Assembly (NCBI GenBank): GCA_038093515.1 | Contig: JBBPSI010000220.1 | Location: forward strand, 1 to 40,030 | DNA: 40,030 nt | Direction of reading: 5' to 3' | Source: Butyriboletus loyo | Taxonomy: Eukaryota > Basidiomycota > Agaricomycetes > Boletales > Boletaceae | Position numbers and translations under genes: made by a program | Shown here: piece by piece, positions 32,201 to 40,030 of the stretch | Layout of the letters: every line of letters begins with the position of its first letter | Position numbering within the stretch: position 1 is the stretch's first letter | The notes under the pieces: generated by a model | Seen by the model: the letters and a program-made list of their open reading frames with translations, nothing else | Database searches by the model: none | What the model was told of the DNA's origin: nothing

Positions 32201-34668
32201 CACTGTCAACCACGAGCAAAGGTCGATCGCTATGTCCAACGAAGATTCGTCGCAAATACCTCAGAGCTCGTCGACAGGGCAATCCAACATCAAGTTGCCC
32301 GAGCACCGTCCTGACGCCAATGGGGGCGGCCTGATGTATTTCCAAATGGATGGGTCCGACAGTTTTTCATCCCCGTGGCATCGTCCTTCGCCCCCGACTT
32401 CTGCGCCGCCCACATGGCATGCAACCCCATCCGAGTCTTCCGGTTCGCATCCCATACAGGAAGAAGACGAGGTGTCGAATGCGCTGATGCTCGGCGCATC
32501 TGGCATATCGACGCCAGCACCAGACTCTGCATCTCTCCCTTTGACATTCTCACTACACCCCTCTCACGCTTCGTCTGTTCATCCACACTACTCTGCGCAG
32601 CAGGTTTCGATATCAACGTCAACGTATGACCATGCGTCCCCTATATCGGCACCGGAGCTATTTACTGTTGACCCATCGGTGCTCCACGGTCCCACACACA
32701 CCGTTCTTCCGCATAGACCCGAATCACCGAGTTCACCGCCAAACTCGGATGGATCCCTGTCGCCTCTCACATCGCTCGATATTACGGACGTAGACGACCC
32801 CTCGCGCGCGCTCCACGATGGGGATAGGGACAGGGACAACGACGCTCCACGACGCCACAAGAATCCTCGTGTCAGCGCGCCGGTCGCACCCACTGACAGA
32901 TCCCGCGGAAATAGTTCGAGAGGGTGCCGTTCCGAACCGTACCACGCCCCCTCTCTTGCGTGCGCCGCAGCGACCGTCGTATGTGCTGCACCGGAAGCGA
33001 CTTCGTTGGACGAGCTTGCGAGGCGGGAACTGCTGAAGCTCTACTTGAAGCTTCCGGGGTCGATGCGGGGCGTGAAGAGGAAGCGGGGTGTCACCAATGA
33101 CGAAGGGGAGGGCGAGGGTGAGTATGGAGGCCGAGAGAGTGGGTGCGTACGTCCTGGGGCTAGTATCCCCATGGATAACGCGTCGCATGAAGGACAGGGG
33201 GAAAGAGTATCCACTACGGTATGTCGACTCTGCGGTGTGTGCCTTAGTCCAGCTCTGACACCTGACACAAGGGTTGGCGGGTCTCGGCGCCATCCGCACC
33301 GAGTAAAGCGACGCCGATCGTATCTCGACTTGCGCCGAAAAACTTCAGAAGCAATGGGTTCGTGGACGGTGGGGGAGAGCATCCAGTTATGACGTCCGAT
33401 TCACGCCTGTCTGGAAAAGGAACGAAAAAGCAGAGCGAACGCGGCAAGAAGGAGGCCCACGAAGCACGGCCAGCCTCTGAGCATGTTCGTGTGTGTCAAA
33501 AGAAACGCAAACGGACAGTGAATGCGAAACCAAAGTCCACCGTGAAATACCACGTTCGGAACGGTCAGATAGTAACCATGCGGCCGGAAATCACATTCCC
33601 ATCCGAACCTCGGTCGCAAGTGCAAGTACCCGAGGCGCTGTCTGTATCAGAACCCTCTGTTCGTGCTGAGGATGCTGACCAAGTGTCGCGGACGGCTAGC
33701 CGAATACGGCACCGGAAGGAACGAGAGAACGAGGCCGTGAACTTGAAGGCACCGTTGTCGTTACCCACGAAACCGAGTCATTCAAGCCCACGCAACAAGC
33801 ACTGCGTCAAGTCGCCCCCGACGAAAGAGGTATCGAAGATGATATCACAAGTTAGTGGAATGTGGCCAGAGCCCCCGAGCGTGTTCAGCCCTTGGGATAT
33901 CCAGGTATGCTTTCTCACAACCTCATCAGGTCTCTAAACCCTCTTAACACTTCTTCTTTCAAGTTTATCCAATGTGACAAGTGAATTTCCCCAGTGGGAA
34001 GCTTAACTGTACGACTGACCCACGTTTTGATCTGATACAGTTGTGAAATGTGGCTCCACTATGGGTGTGTAGCAATCAAACCTGGGGATCTGAGAGTCGA
34101 AACCGCGGCCTCGTTCATATGTCCGACATGCTAGTGAGTTCCGTTCTATGGATACGTTTGAGTGCAATTGCTGAACAGACGATCAATTTGTTAGTACTCA
34201 AAGTATGTTGCAGGAAGTATTTTTCCTCTGTACACGTGCTGAAACTCATTTGGTGCAAAAGGTGCGACACGCAAGACGCTTTGGAATGACGACGATATAT
34301 GTGCGCGTCCAGATTGCCCTGAGCCTCAAGTCACTAGTGAATCGGAACTGTTTTTTGTCGAGAAACTGGTTGGTCGGAAGAAAACGGAGGGCTACGTTTA
34401 CATGTGGTTGGCAAAGTGGGACGGGTAAGTGAACCGAGCTGTCTTCCTTCCTGTCTTTTTTTTTCCTTGCTGGTGGCAGAACTGAGTCGATGATGGATTT
34501 AGTTACCCGATGACCGAGGCGAGTTGGATTCCCAAAGAGAATGTCGTCGGGGATAGCACGAGACTGTTCAACGCTTTCCTTGAGGATGCCGTGAGGGAAG
34601 GTGCGAACCTCTCTCGAGATGTGGTGCTCCTCCGAGAAGCGATCGAAGCTGGCTGGGGAGTATGTTGA
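29293..34668 (+). CDS. Large chromodomain protein with a partial PHD finger
   Basis: Ten exons: 29293-30370, 30509-30631, 30731-30760, 30916-33218, 33272-33904, 33964-33980, 34041-34133, 34195-34202 (8 nt), 34262-34424, 34503-34668. All phases agree and the product is 1537 aa. Residues 143-200 can form a coiled coil, followed by an RG-rich patch (GRRGRGRGRGG). About 1100 mostly disordered Ser/Pro/Thr residues come next, with short basic blocks (KKRKRTVNAKPK). At about 1390-1427 FIQCDNCEMWLHYGC...FICPTC gives the second half of a PHD zinc finger. WNDDDICARPDC leads to a chromodomain at about 1458-1505 with the aromatic/YLWL-type core GYVYMWLAKWDGYPMTEASW. Such proteins read modified histone tails in the nucleus; the specific target is unknown. 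A further intron near 30092-30148 (57 nt, frame-neutral) is possible. Fragments of this gene are duplicated at 37400-37830 and 39480-39720. Confidence 0.78.
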
Positions 34669-35079
34669 ATCGCGTCCAGCAATACCTTTTTCTTTCAGAT
34701 TAATGCTCTCCCAAAACTCAGTAACCACTCCTTCCTACATACGTCCAAGCTCTTTCTCCTGCTATCTGCTTTTTAATACCCATGCTCGTCGTTGTTGCTT
34801 GCTCTCTGAATTTGCTCTCAAGTCGACTACTTGTACACTATCGTTTTACTTGTAATGTATTCGAGTCACACTAGCTTTATACATTCCTTGTCACTTCTTC
34901 AGTGATCCATCGGTCGGTGAATGGAGTTATTGGACATGTTGATTTCAACGTAACGTCCTCGAGCATCGTTAGAATGAACCTTGCAAGGTTTCGTGCCCAA
35001 ACCCTCCCGCACATCTCGAACAGGGTCAGGACTTGATAGCTAAATAATCCGATAGTTTCAAGCTTATGATGTAAGCAGT
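34669..35079. repeat. Noncoding segment directly repeated at 35720-36060
   Basis: 34700-34990 and about 35730-36060 align in the same order. Shared pieces include ACTCCTTCC, CTCGTCGT(T/C)GTTGCTTGCTC, TGAATTTGCTCTC(A/G)AGTCG, GTTGATTTCAA and ACATCTCGAACAGG. In both copies the repeat lies on the 3' side of a minus-strand trefoil gene copy, so it is probably the 3' flank of the duplicated trefoil unit. No coding function is seen. Confidence 0.6.
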
Positions 35080-35632
35080 TGGCAAGATGAGACAGAGTAG
35101 AAGTGCTACCTCTCCGCCAAAGCGCCACCCTCGGCGGTCAAAGACACCACTTCTCCATCGTCCACATTTTCCCTCAGAGTCCTGTGTCGCAAGGTTCCAA
35201 AAGACCGTTTGGTCGCTATCTTGAACACTGAATCGTGTCATTCAATACACAAAATTGGATACGTCCTGTGCGGTAGTCCCCTGGGTGAACCAAGTAAAGC
35301 CACTGTTTGGAGGAACCCATCCACCTGGCTGATTTGGACACTGGAGTCGTTCAGGGGGGGGATTGCGGGGTTAAACAAATGAGACGGGCCGCTTGACTGG
35401 GTGTGGCCGCATCGACTGTATCCTCCGAATCTGCAGAGCGAACCGGGTCAGTCGAGGAACCGGTCCTCCATCTGATGTGACGTGAGACCCTGAATTTTCC
35501 TCTTTTGCTGGCCATCGTCCAATCATAACTCTCGAATAACCTGCGGTAGTAACGTTATTGAGCGCCTCTACAGATCGGCGCCGGGAGAGGGAACCTGACT
35601 GACGATCAAGTCGCTATTTTCCGGGCGGCACG
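35080..35632 (-). pseudogene. Broken beta-trefoil gene, copy 1
   Basis: Aligned with the intact copy at 36223-36789, the 5' region is recognisable (PPG...VSQ-like block at about 35580-35630) but the start ATG has become ACG and a stop follows within a few codons. The middle shows the counterpart of the first intron region and the TWLIW/trefoil region in altered frames. The 3' part (35100-35241) keeps VQDSDQTVFWNLA and then loses frame after GEG. It is therefore not expressible as the family protein. Borders are approximate. Confidence 0.7.
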
Positions 35633-36222
35633 TTGGACTTTTTTTTTGAATGGGGACGAGTCGAATCACGGCTGAAGGGAATAGCTTTCATACGCGCCTT
35701 CAAGGAGCGCATACTCCCGAGTCTGGGTAATAACTCCTTCCCACTACATCTTCTGTCACGACGCCACATCGGACCCTATGTCTTGTGCATCATGTCCACT
35801 AGGGCTCTCTCTCCTGCCATCTATTTTTTACTACCTACGCTCGTCGTCGTTGCTTGCTCTTTGAATTTGCTCTCGAGTCGGCTACTCTGCATACTATTGC
35901 AATGTACCCAACGTCATGCTAACTTTATATTTACTTTGGTCGATCAGCATGTGGTGAATGCAGTTATTGCACAAGTTGATTTCAATTTAACCATGTCCTC
36001 GACCATCCGTAGAATGAACGAACCTTGCAGTGTTTCGTGTTCGAGCCTGCAATTGAGTAACAGACAACTTGAAACACTATACAAGGCTCGCCCTGCCTCC
36101 AAGATGCGACACGACATGAGAAACGGAATTAGGATAACATTCTATTATAACCCTCTCGCACATCTCGAACAGGTTCAAGACCTGATAGCTAAACAATCCG
36201 GGTGTGTTTATGGCGTAACCAA

Positions 36223-36789
36223 TCAAGGTGAGATAAAGTGGAAGAGCCAGTTCTCCGTCGGGAGACCACCCTCGGCGTTCAAAGACACCACTTCTCCATC
36301 GTACACTTCTCCATCAGCCGTTACCGCGAGGTCCCAAAAGACCGTTTGGGCGTCATCTTGAACACTGAATACCAATCGTGTCATTCAGTGCACGAAACTG
36401 GGACAGAAGGGAGGATACCAACGTGTATACATTGGGTATGGTAGTCGCCTGGATGGACCAAGTAAGGCCACTGGCAGGAAACGTTTGGAGAATCCCAGGC
36501 CCGTGGGCGATTTGGACACTGAGGTCGCTCTGGGGAGAGATGGTTTGTGTGTATCCGTTGCCGCCGATAGCCCACTGTGCAGCCCGCAATCAGACTCTCA
36601 AACCAAAGATTACGGAGCCAAATGAATGAGACGAACCACTTGATCGAGCGAGGGATTGGTGGGATCCTGGATCCCGGTGACAGTCACATTATTATAGTAT
36701 GCGCCGTTGTAAGTCACAGCAAGGAGGGCACCATCGATGGAGGGAACCTGGTTGACGATAACGTAGTTTCCGGGCGCGAGTAGGGACAT
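36223..36789 (-). CDS. Small beta-trefoil protein (lectin/protease-inhibitor-like), intact copy
   Basis: Three exons in transcript order: 36789-36637, 36574-36423, 36364-36223. Introns are 62 and 58 nt, phases agree, and the product is 148 aa. No signal peptide is visible. Three internal repeats each end in an aromatic beta-trefoil signature: LDQVWAIGGNG at about 48-58, LTWSIQAT at about 87-94, and ENWLFHFI near the C-terminus. The N-terminus LLAPGNYVIVNQVPSIDG is typical of mushroom cytosolic trefoil proteins. That group includes ricin-B-like lectins and trefoil protease inhibitors, usually of 140-160 aa. Ligand or target protease cannot be read from sequence. The two flanking copies (35080-35632, 38086-38625) are broken, so this is the only intact member here. 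Confidence 0.7.
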
Positions 36790-37399
36790 TTTTGGGTAGG
36801 GATGAGTGTAAGGAATTAGGAATTGTGGTTGAAGGGATCAGCTTTTATACGCGCCTTGAACGCATACACGGCTGAATGAAGTCATATTTCTCGGATCTGA
36901 GGAATACGGCGAATTCGAAGTCGCTCTGTCACCGAATAAGCGACCTATTTTCTGTTGACCCGGATCAGACCTTAGCCGATCTGCAAAGGCGCTTATGGGA
37001 CCAGTTGGGATCTCAGTCAGCCTGAGGCGCATAGTAACGTTACCGCTTGACTGCTCTACCACAGGTTACAATGGCCAGCAAAAGAGTAAATTTCAGGGTC
37101 TCGCATGATGTATGGGCACACAGACATAATACGTCACGGTGTCATGCAAACTCATATCCACTATACTTGGCACAGCGCCGTGAAATTAGTCCCATTTAGA
37201 TATACTCCTTGTCGTATTTGCAAGTTGACCGTCGTGGCAAAGAGTGCCGTCACTGCCATCTCAAATAGCGCGGCACAAAAGGTTAGCTGACAGAACCAGT
37301 GGAACCAAATAATTGCTACGAAGCTTCAATTGATTGGCATTCTGACCGAGGTTGGTTGCCGCCAATTGGCCCGGTTCCTCACCACAGCGCAGGTACAAC
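36790..37399. other. Degenerate spacer, partly repeated at 38880-39230
   Basis: Pieces such as GTAACGTTA(C/T)CGCTTGAC, CACAGACATAAT and GCCAATTGGCCC(A/G)GTTCCTCACCA recur in the same general order at 39040-39210. This shows that 36960-37400 and 38990-39330 derive from one duplicated block. No coding sequence is convincing. Confidence 0.55.
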
Positions 37400-37830
37400 T
37401 TGGATGTGGTTGACGGAACGGGGGAGAATCGGCTCCTGGACGTCAAACGGATGCACGGCGGCAGGAACGAATTATGACTCTCAACAGTGAGCTTGAATGG
37501 TCGGTCAATCGGTCGCTATGTCCAACGAATAGTTGTCGCGGGTACCTCAGAGATCGCCCGTAGGGCAGTCTAACATCAAGTAGGTTGACTGGGTGACCCG
37601 GCGTGCCCAAATGAATGGCTATGACAGGGGGTTTTCATCCCGATGGCGCCGTCCTTCGAATCCGACTTCAATGATACCCTCATAGTATGCAATCCCAAAT
37701 TTTTCTGGTTTTGGTCCTCCTGAGGAAGAAGAGGAAGTGTCGAGTGCTCATGCTCGGCGCATATGGGATTTCGACACCGATCCTAGACCCTGCATCTCTC
37801 CTTTCGATGTTCGCACAACACCCCTCGGAT
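37400..37830 (+). pseudogene. Decayed duplicate fragment of the chromodomain gene (disordered region)
   Basis: The stretch aligns with 32105-32580 inside exon 4 of the chromodomain gene. Shared pieces, in order, include CTCAAACGGATGCA-like sequence, TCGCTATGTCCAACGA, TACCTCAGAG, GGGCA(A/G)TC(C/T)AACATCAAG, GTTTTTCATCCC-like sequence, ATGCTCGGCGCAT and CCTGCATCTCTCC. Frameshifts, deletions and stops prevent a long frame. It carries neither PHD nor chromodomain. It precedes trefoil copy 3 just as the parent gene precedes trefoil copies 1 and 2. Confidence 0.75.
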
Positions 37831-38085
37831 GCTGGAGATGGTGGTTTTGATAGTGATTGTATCCTCGAGTATCACTTGAAGCTCAGGGCTAGGCCACCAT
37901 GTTTTCCGGTTCCAGTTAGATAGACTATTGACACTCCGGAGTCCGAGTCGATAAGGGTGTCGGTTACTCATGCTACTCAAAGACAATGCGACATGCAAAG
38001 AAATGACATAACATTCTATTGCAACACTCCTCAACATCTTGAACAGGTTAGTACTTGACAGCTAAACAATCCGAGACATGGTTTA

Positions 38086-38625
38086 TCATGCAGTTGTGGA
38101 TGGGGCCGGGACGAACATCCAGTTCTGGGTCGGGCTGCCACTGTAGGCGTCGAAAGTGACAACTTCTCCGCTGGTCGGTGTTGCGATGTCCCAGTAGACT
38201 GTCTCGCCGCCATCTGAACACTAAATACCGATTCCATCATTCAATACGCAAAACAGAGATATGAGGGAGAGGATACGAACGTGTATACACCGTCAGCCCC
38301 ATCGATAGCCCAAACATAGTTACCAGCAGGAATGGTTACGAGGACGTTGCTCCCCATGCCGATTTGAAGACTTTCGTCGTTCAGGGGGAGAGACAGATTG
38401 CGTGTTCGAGTCGTATGCGTTGACGGTCCACTGTGTGACCCACAATCAGGATCGCAACTTGGGACTTCGAGGAGAATCAGACAAACCACTTGATTCAAGA
38501 AACTCAGATCGTTCACATCTGAGACGAGCCCGGTGACGGTCACGTTCTGATCCTGACCGTTGAACGTCATAGCCAGACCTAAACCGGGGAAAACATCGGC
38601 ATTGATGATGAAGTAGTCTGTAGCA
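38086..38625 (-). pseudogene. Broken beta-trefoil gene, copy 3, 5' end replaced by repeat element
   Basis: Homology to the intact trefoil gene runs from DYFIINADVFPGLG (about 38618-38575) through VTVTG, an intron in the conserved place, WTVNAYDSNTQSVSP, and NYVWAIDGADGVYT. After a second conserved intron comes GGETVYWDIATPTSGE to a stop at 38086. One frameshift separates SVSP from the next block, and a 1-nt deletion follows the second acceptor (TGTTCAGAT against TGTTCAAGAT in the other copies). The first codons including ATG are gone; the short TIR-type repeat at 38614-38655 abuts the break. The gene is therefore unlikely to make the protein. Confidence 0.75.
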
Positions 38626-38655
38626 CTCGGCTACACTCGGTTAGCATCGGAAACC
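38614..38655 (+). mobile_element. Short TIR element (MITE-like), partial copy B
   Basis: This 42-bp stretch matches the core of copies A and C: AGTCTGTAGCACTCGGCTAC followed by ACTCGGTTAGCATCGGAAACC. The outer terminal repeats are missing on the left, where trefoil coding sequence begins, and not evident on the right, where a perfect palindrome starts six bases on. Confidence 0.6.
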
Positions 38656-38660
38656 GATGC

Positions 38661-38689
38661 GTAGCCCGGATGTGCCACATCCGGGCTAC
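38661..38689. repeat. 29-bp palindrome (14-bp arms, 1-nt centre)
   Basis: GTAGCCCGGATGTG is followed by C and then by its exact reverse complement, giving a perfect GC-rich inverted repeat able to form a cruciform or RNA hairpin. It directly follows repeat copy B. It may be the end of an element; no second copy is seen in the window. Confidence 0.8.
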
Positions 38690-39216
38690 TGAACCAAAAA
38701 CCGGCCCTGGAACTCTCACCATTGTATTGATGATCATACGTGATGTTGAGCTTCACCTGCATCTACAAACGTAGCCGAGTCAAAAACGAGCAAAAAGCTC
38801 GCCAAAGGTTCCGTCATCGATAAATCCACCAATCAGAGCTCTCAGATGGGCCTGGAGAGTGTCGTCAAGCGATAACGTTACTGTCTGCTTTGCAGATGTG
38901 GTTCTTGTGTTCTGCATGATTGGCTGTTCCGAGTCATGGCACTTGCGCCGATGTTATTATGTAAGAGTGTTCGTTGCCCGACAAGGACCGCGTATGGAGC
39001 ACTTTACGTTTACGGGTGATATGCCAGTGGGCGCACAGACATAATGTAACTGTTGTGTCTGCAAAGGCATAGCGTAACGTTATCGCTTGACCGCAGGTTA
39101 TTTGAGAGTTGTGATTGGACGATGAGTCGGCTACGTTTTGTAGTTGAGCCCCGGGTTCAGCTATGTTTGCAGATGGATGTTGCTGCCAATTGGCCCAGTT
39201 CCTCACCATAGCGCAG
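38690..39216. other. Degenerate spacer
   Basis: No coding region is convincing. The right part (from about 38990) is the duplicated counterpart of 36960-37400. The ORFs at 38859-39044 (plus) and 38934-39209 (minus) show no family. Confidence 0.5.
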
Positions 39217-39311
39217 CCTGATCAGTAAAACAGTTGCTAGTTCCCGAATGTAGCCGAGTGCTACAGACTGCTAGCCGTTGGTTCTGACCACCACCCGTTT
39301 CACTGATGCTG
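39217..39311 (-). mobile_element. Short TIR element (MITE-like), copy C with target-site duplication
   Basis: A 95-bp insertion is bounded by inverted ends: CCTGATCAGTAAAACAG on the left, and CAGCATCAGTGAAACGG for the right end read on the other strand. It is flanked by the direct 4-mer GCAG (39213-39216 and 39312-39315). The duplicated empty site at 37385-37400 reads AGCGCAGGTACAAC with a single GCAG. The centre matches copies A and B in inverted orientation. No coding capacity. Confidence 0.8.
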
Positions 39312-39479
39312 GCAGGTACAACTTGGATGTGGTCGATGGGACGAGGGAGAATCGACTCCTGGAGCGTCGAGTGCTCAATGCTCATGCTCGGCGCATTGTA
39401 AGCATGCTGGCTTACCTATACAAAACCGAATGAAGTCACATTTCCTGGATCTGACAATTTGTTCATTCGACTCTTGGCG

Positions 39480-39720
39480 GGGACCACAAAAGGCAGACAT
39501 TAGCCCGTGAGACCCATCGTTCTCCCGCATGGACCCGAATCGAGTTTACCGCCAGACTCGGGCGGAACGTCATCGCCGTGCACAGCGCTTGACCACCCAG
39601 ACGTAGACGACACCGAAGCCACATGATGCCGCAAGAAGCTCCGTAGTGGTGCACGCACACGCTGACAGATCCTGCGATGTAACGGTTTCGAGGCCCTTCG
39701 AGAGTCCAAACCAGGAGTCA
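39480..39720 (+). pseudogene. Second decayed fragment of the chromodomain gene
   Basis: It aligns with 32690-32950 in exon 4 of the chromodomain gene. Shared pieces are CCGTTCTTCCGCAT/ CGTTCTCCCGCAT, GACCCGAATC, ACCGCC(A/C)(A/G)ACTCGG, GACGTAGACGAC, GCC(A/G)CAAGAA and CTGACAGATCC. A shorter preceding match lies at 39335-39395 (CTGGAGCGTCGAGTGCTCA with ATGCTCGGCGCA). No long frame is preserved. Confidence 0.7.
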
Positions 39721-40030
39721 CGAGCGAAGCTCATAACCACACGAAAGGGTCTAGGAAATAGAGGGATCATAGCAACTTCGAAGCCGGCAGGGCGTCGAAG
39801 GCGCATCGTTGGGGTAGCGAGACGAGTTGAAGAACTTATCTAGAGACGTTGGTCAAGAAGTCATCGGCACGCCCGGGTTACGTGGAAAATACGTTCCCCA
39901 AGGATCAAGAATAACTTTAGGGATGACGATGTTACTCAGATCTAAGAGAACTGGAATCATTGTCGTAGCATAGATCAAGCACTAACGCCCGCAGTAAGGT
40001 AAACTTGCTTAGTCAAGCAGAATTTCAGTT
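39721..40030. other. Right end of window, nothing recognised
   Basis: A short open frame ends at 39843, after which stops are frequent in all frames. No gene, repeat or RNA is recognised. Confidence 0.5.

Noticed and set aside
33219..33271. Cys-rich readthrough (CRLCGVC) that might be the missing first half of a zinc finger
   Set aside because: The stretch is a canonical 53-nt intron (GTATGT...ACAAG), and reading through leads to a stop within about 60 codons in a frame that misses the PHD and chromodomain.

Overview
The window looks like nuclear DNA of a mushroom-forming basidiomycete (Agaricomycetes). Genes are dense and split by many 50-60 nt GT-AG introns. Conserved genes read as basidiomycete orthologues: ribosomal protein eL8, a Fus3/Kss1-type MAP kinase, a Skt5/Chs4-type protein ending CVIM, a Sec2-type GEF and phosphopantothenate-cysteine ligase. 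All exon models were built by hand from reading frame, splice signals and paralogue comparison. No transcript or database evidence was available.

Layout. 1-182 is the 5' end of an unrecognised minus-strand gene. 1742-2571 (+) is a TENA/THI-4 family protein. 3644-4937 (-) is eL8, whose first coding exon is only the ATG; it diverges from a mitochondrial-type hotdog thioesterase at 5113-6157 (+). 6470-15957 is a cluster of AIG1/GIMAP-like P-loop GTPases: a relic (+, 6470-6960), a 744-aa gene (-, 7448-10065), a 316-aa gene (+, 11232-12318), a relic (-, 13105-13580) and a 397-aa gene (+, 14540-15957). The cluster looks like a tandemly duplicated divergent gene pair. It has repeated symmetric exons in one N-terminus, 18-nt micro-exons, a pseudo-GTPase-like second domain and deletion of 5' exons in one copy. 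16212-19283 (-) is a Sec2-like Rab GEF and 19476-20812 (-) is phosphopantothenate-cysteine ligase. 20813-23542 has no convincing gene. 23543-26147 (-) is the Skt5/Chs4-like chitin-synthase regulator. 27368-29102 (-) is the MAP kinase, divergent over 190 bp from a 1537-aa protein (29293-34668, +) with a partial PHD finger and a chromodomain.

34670-40030 is a decayed, repeat-rich tail. It holds three copies of a small beta-trefoil gene (one intact at 36223-36789, two broken) and two degraded fragments of the chromodomain gene. It also carries members of a short TIR element; a third copy lies at 7145. One insertion has an exact empty-site counterpart inside the window.

The conserved genes serve unrelated housekeeping roles: translation, CoA synthesis, polarised secretion, cell-wall synthesis and MAPK signalling. 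The accessory content is the GTPase cluster and the trefoil/chromodomain tail. The best candidate for something undescribed is the GTPase cluster with its modular N-termini.
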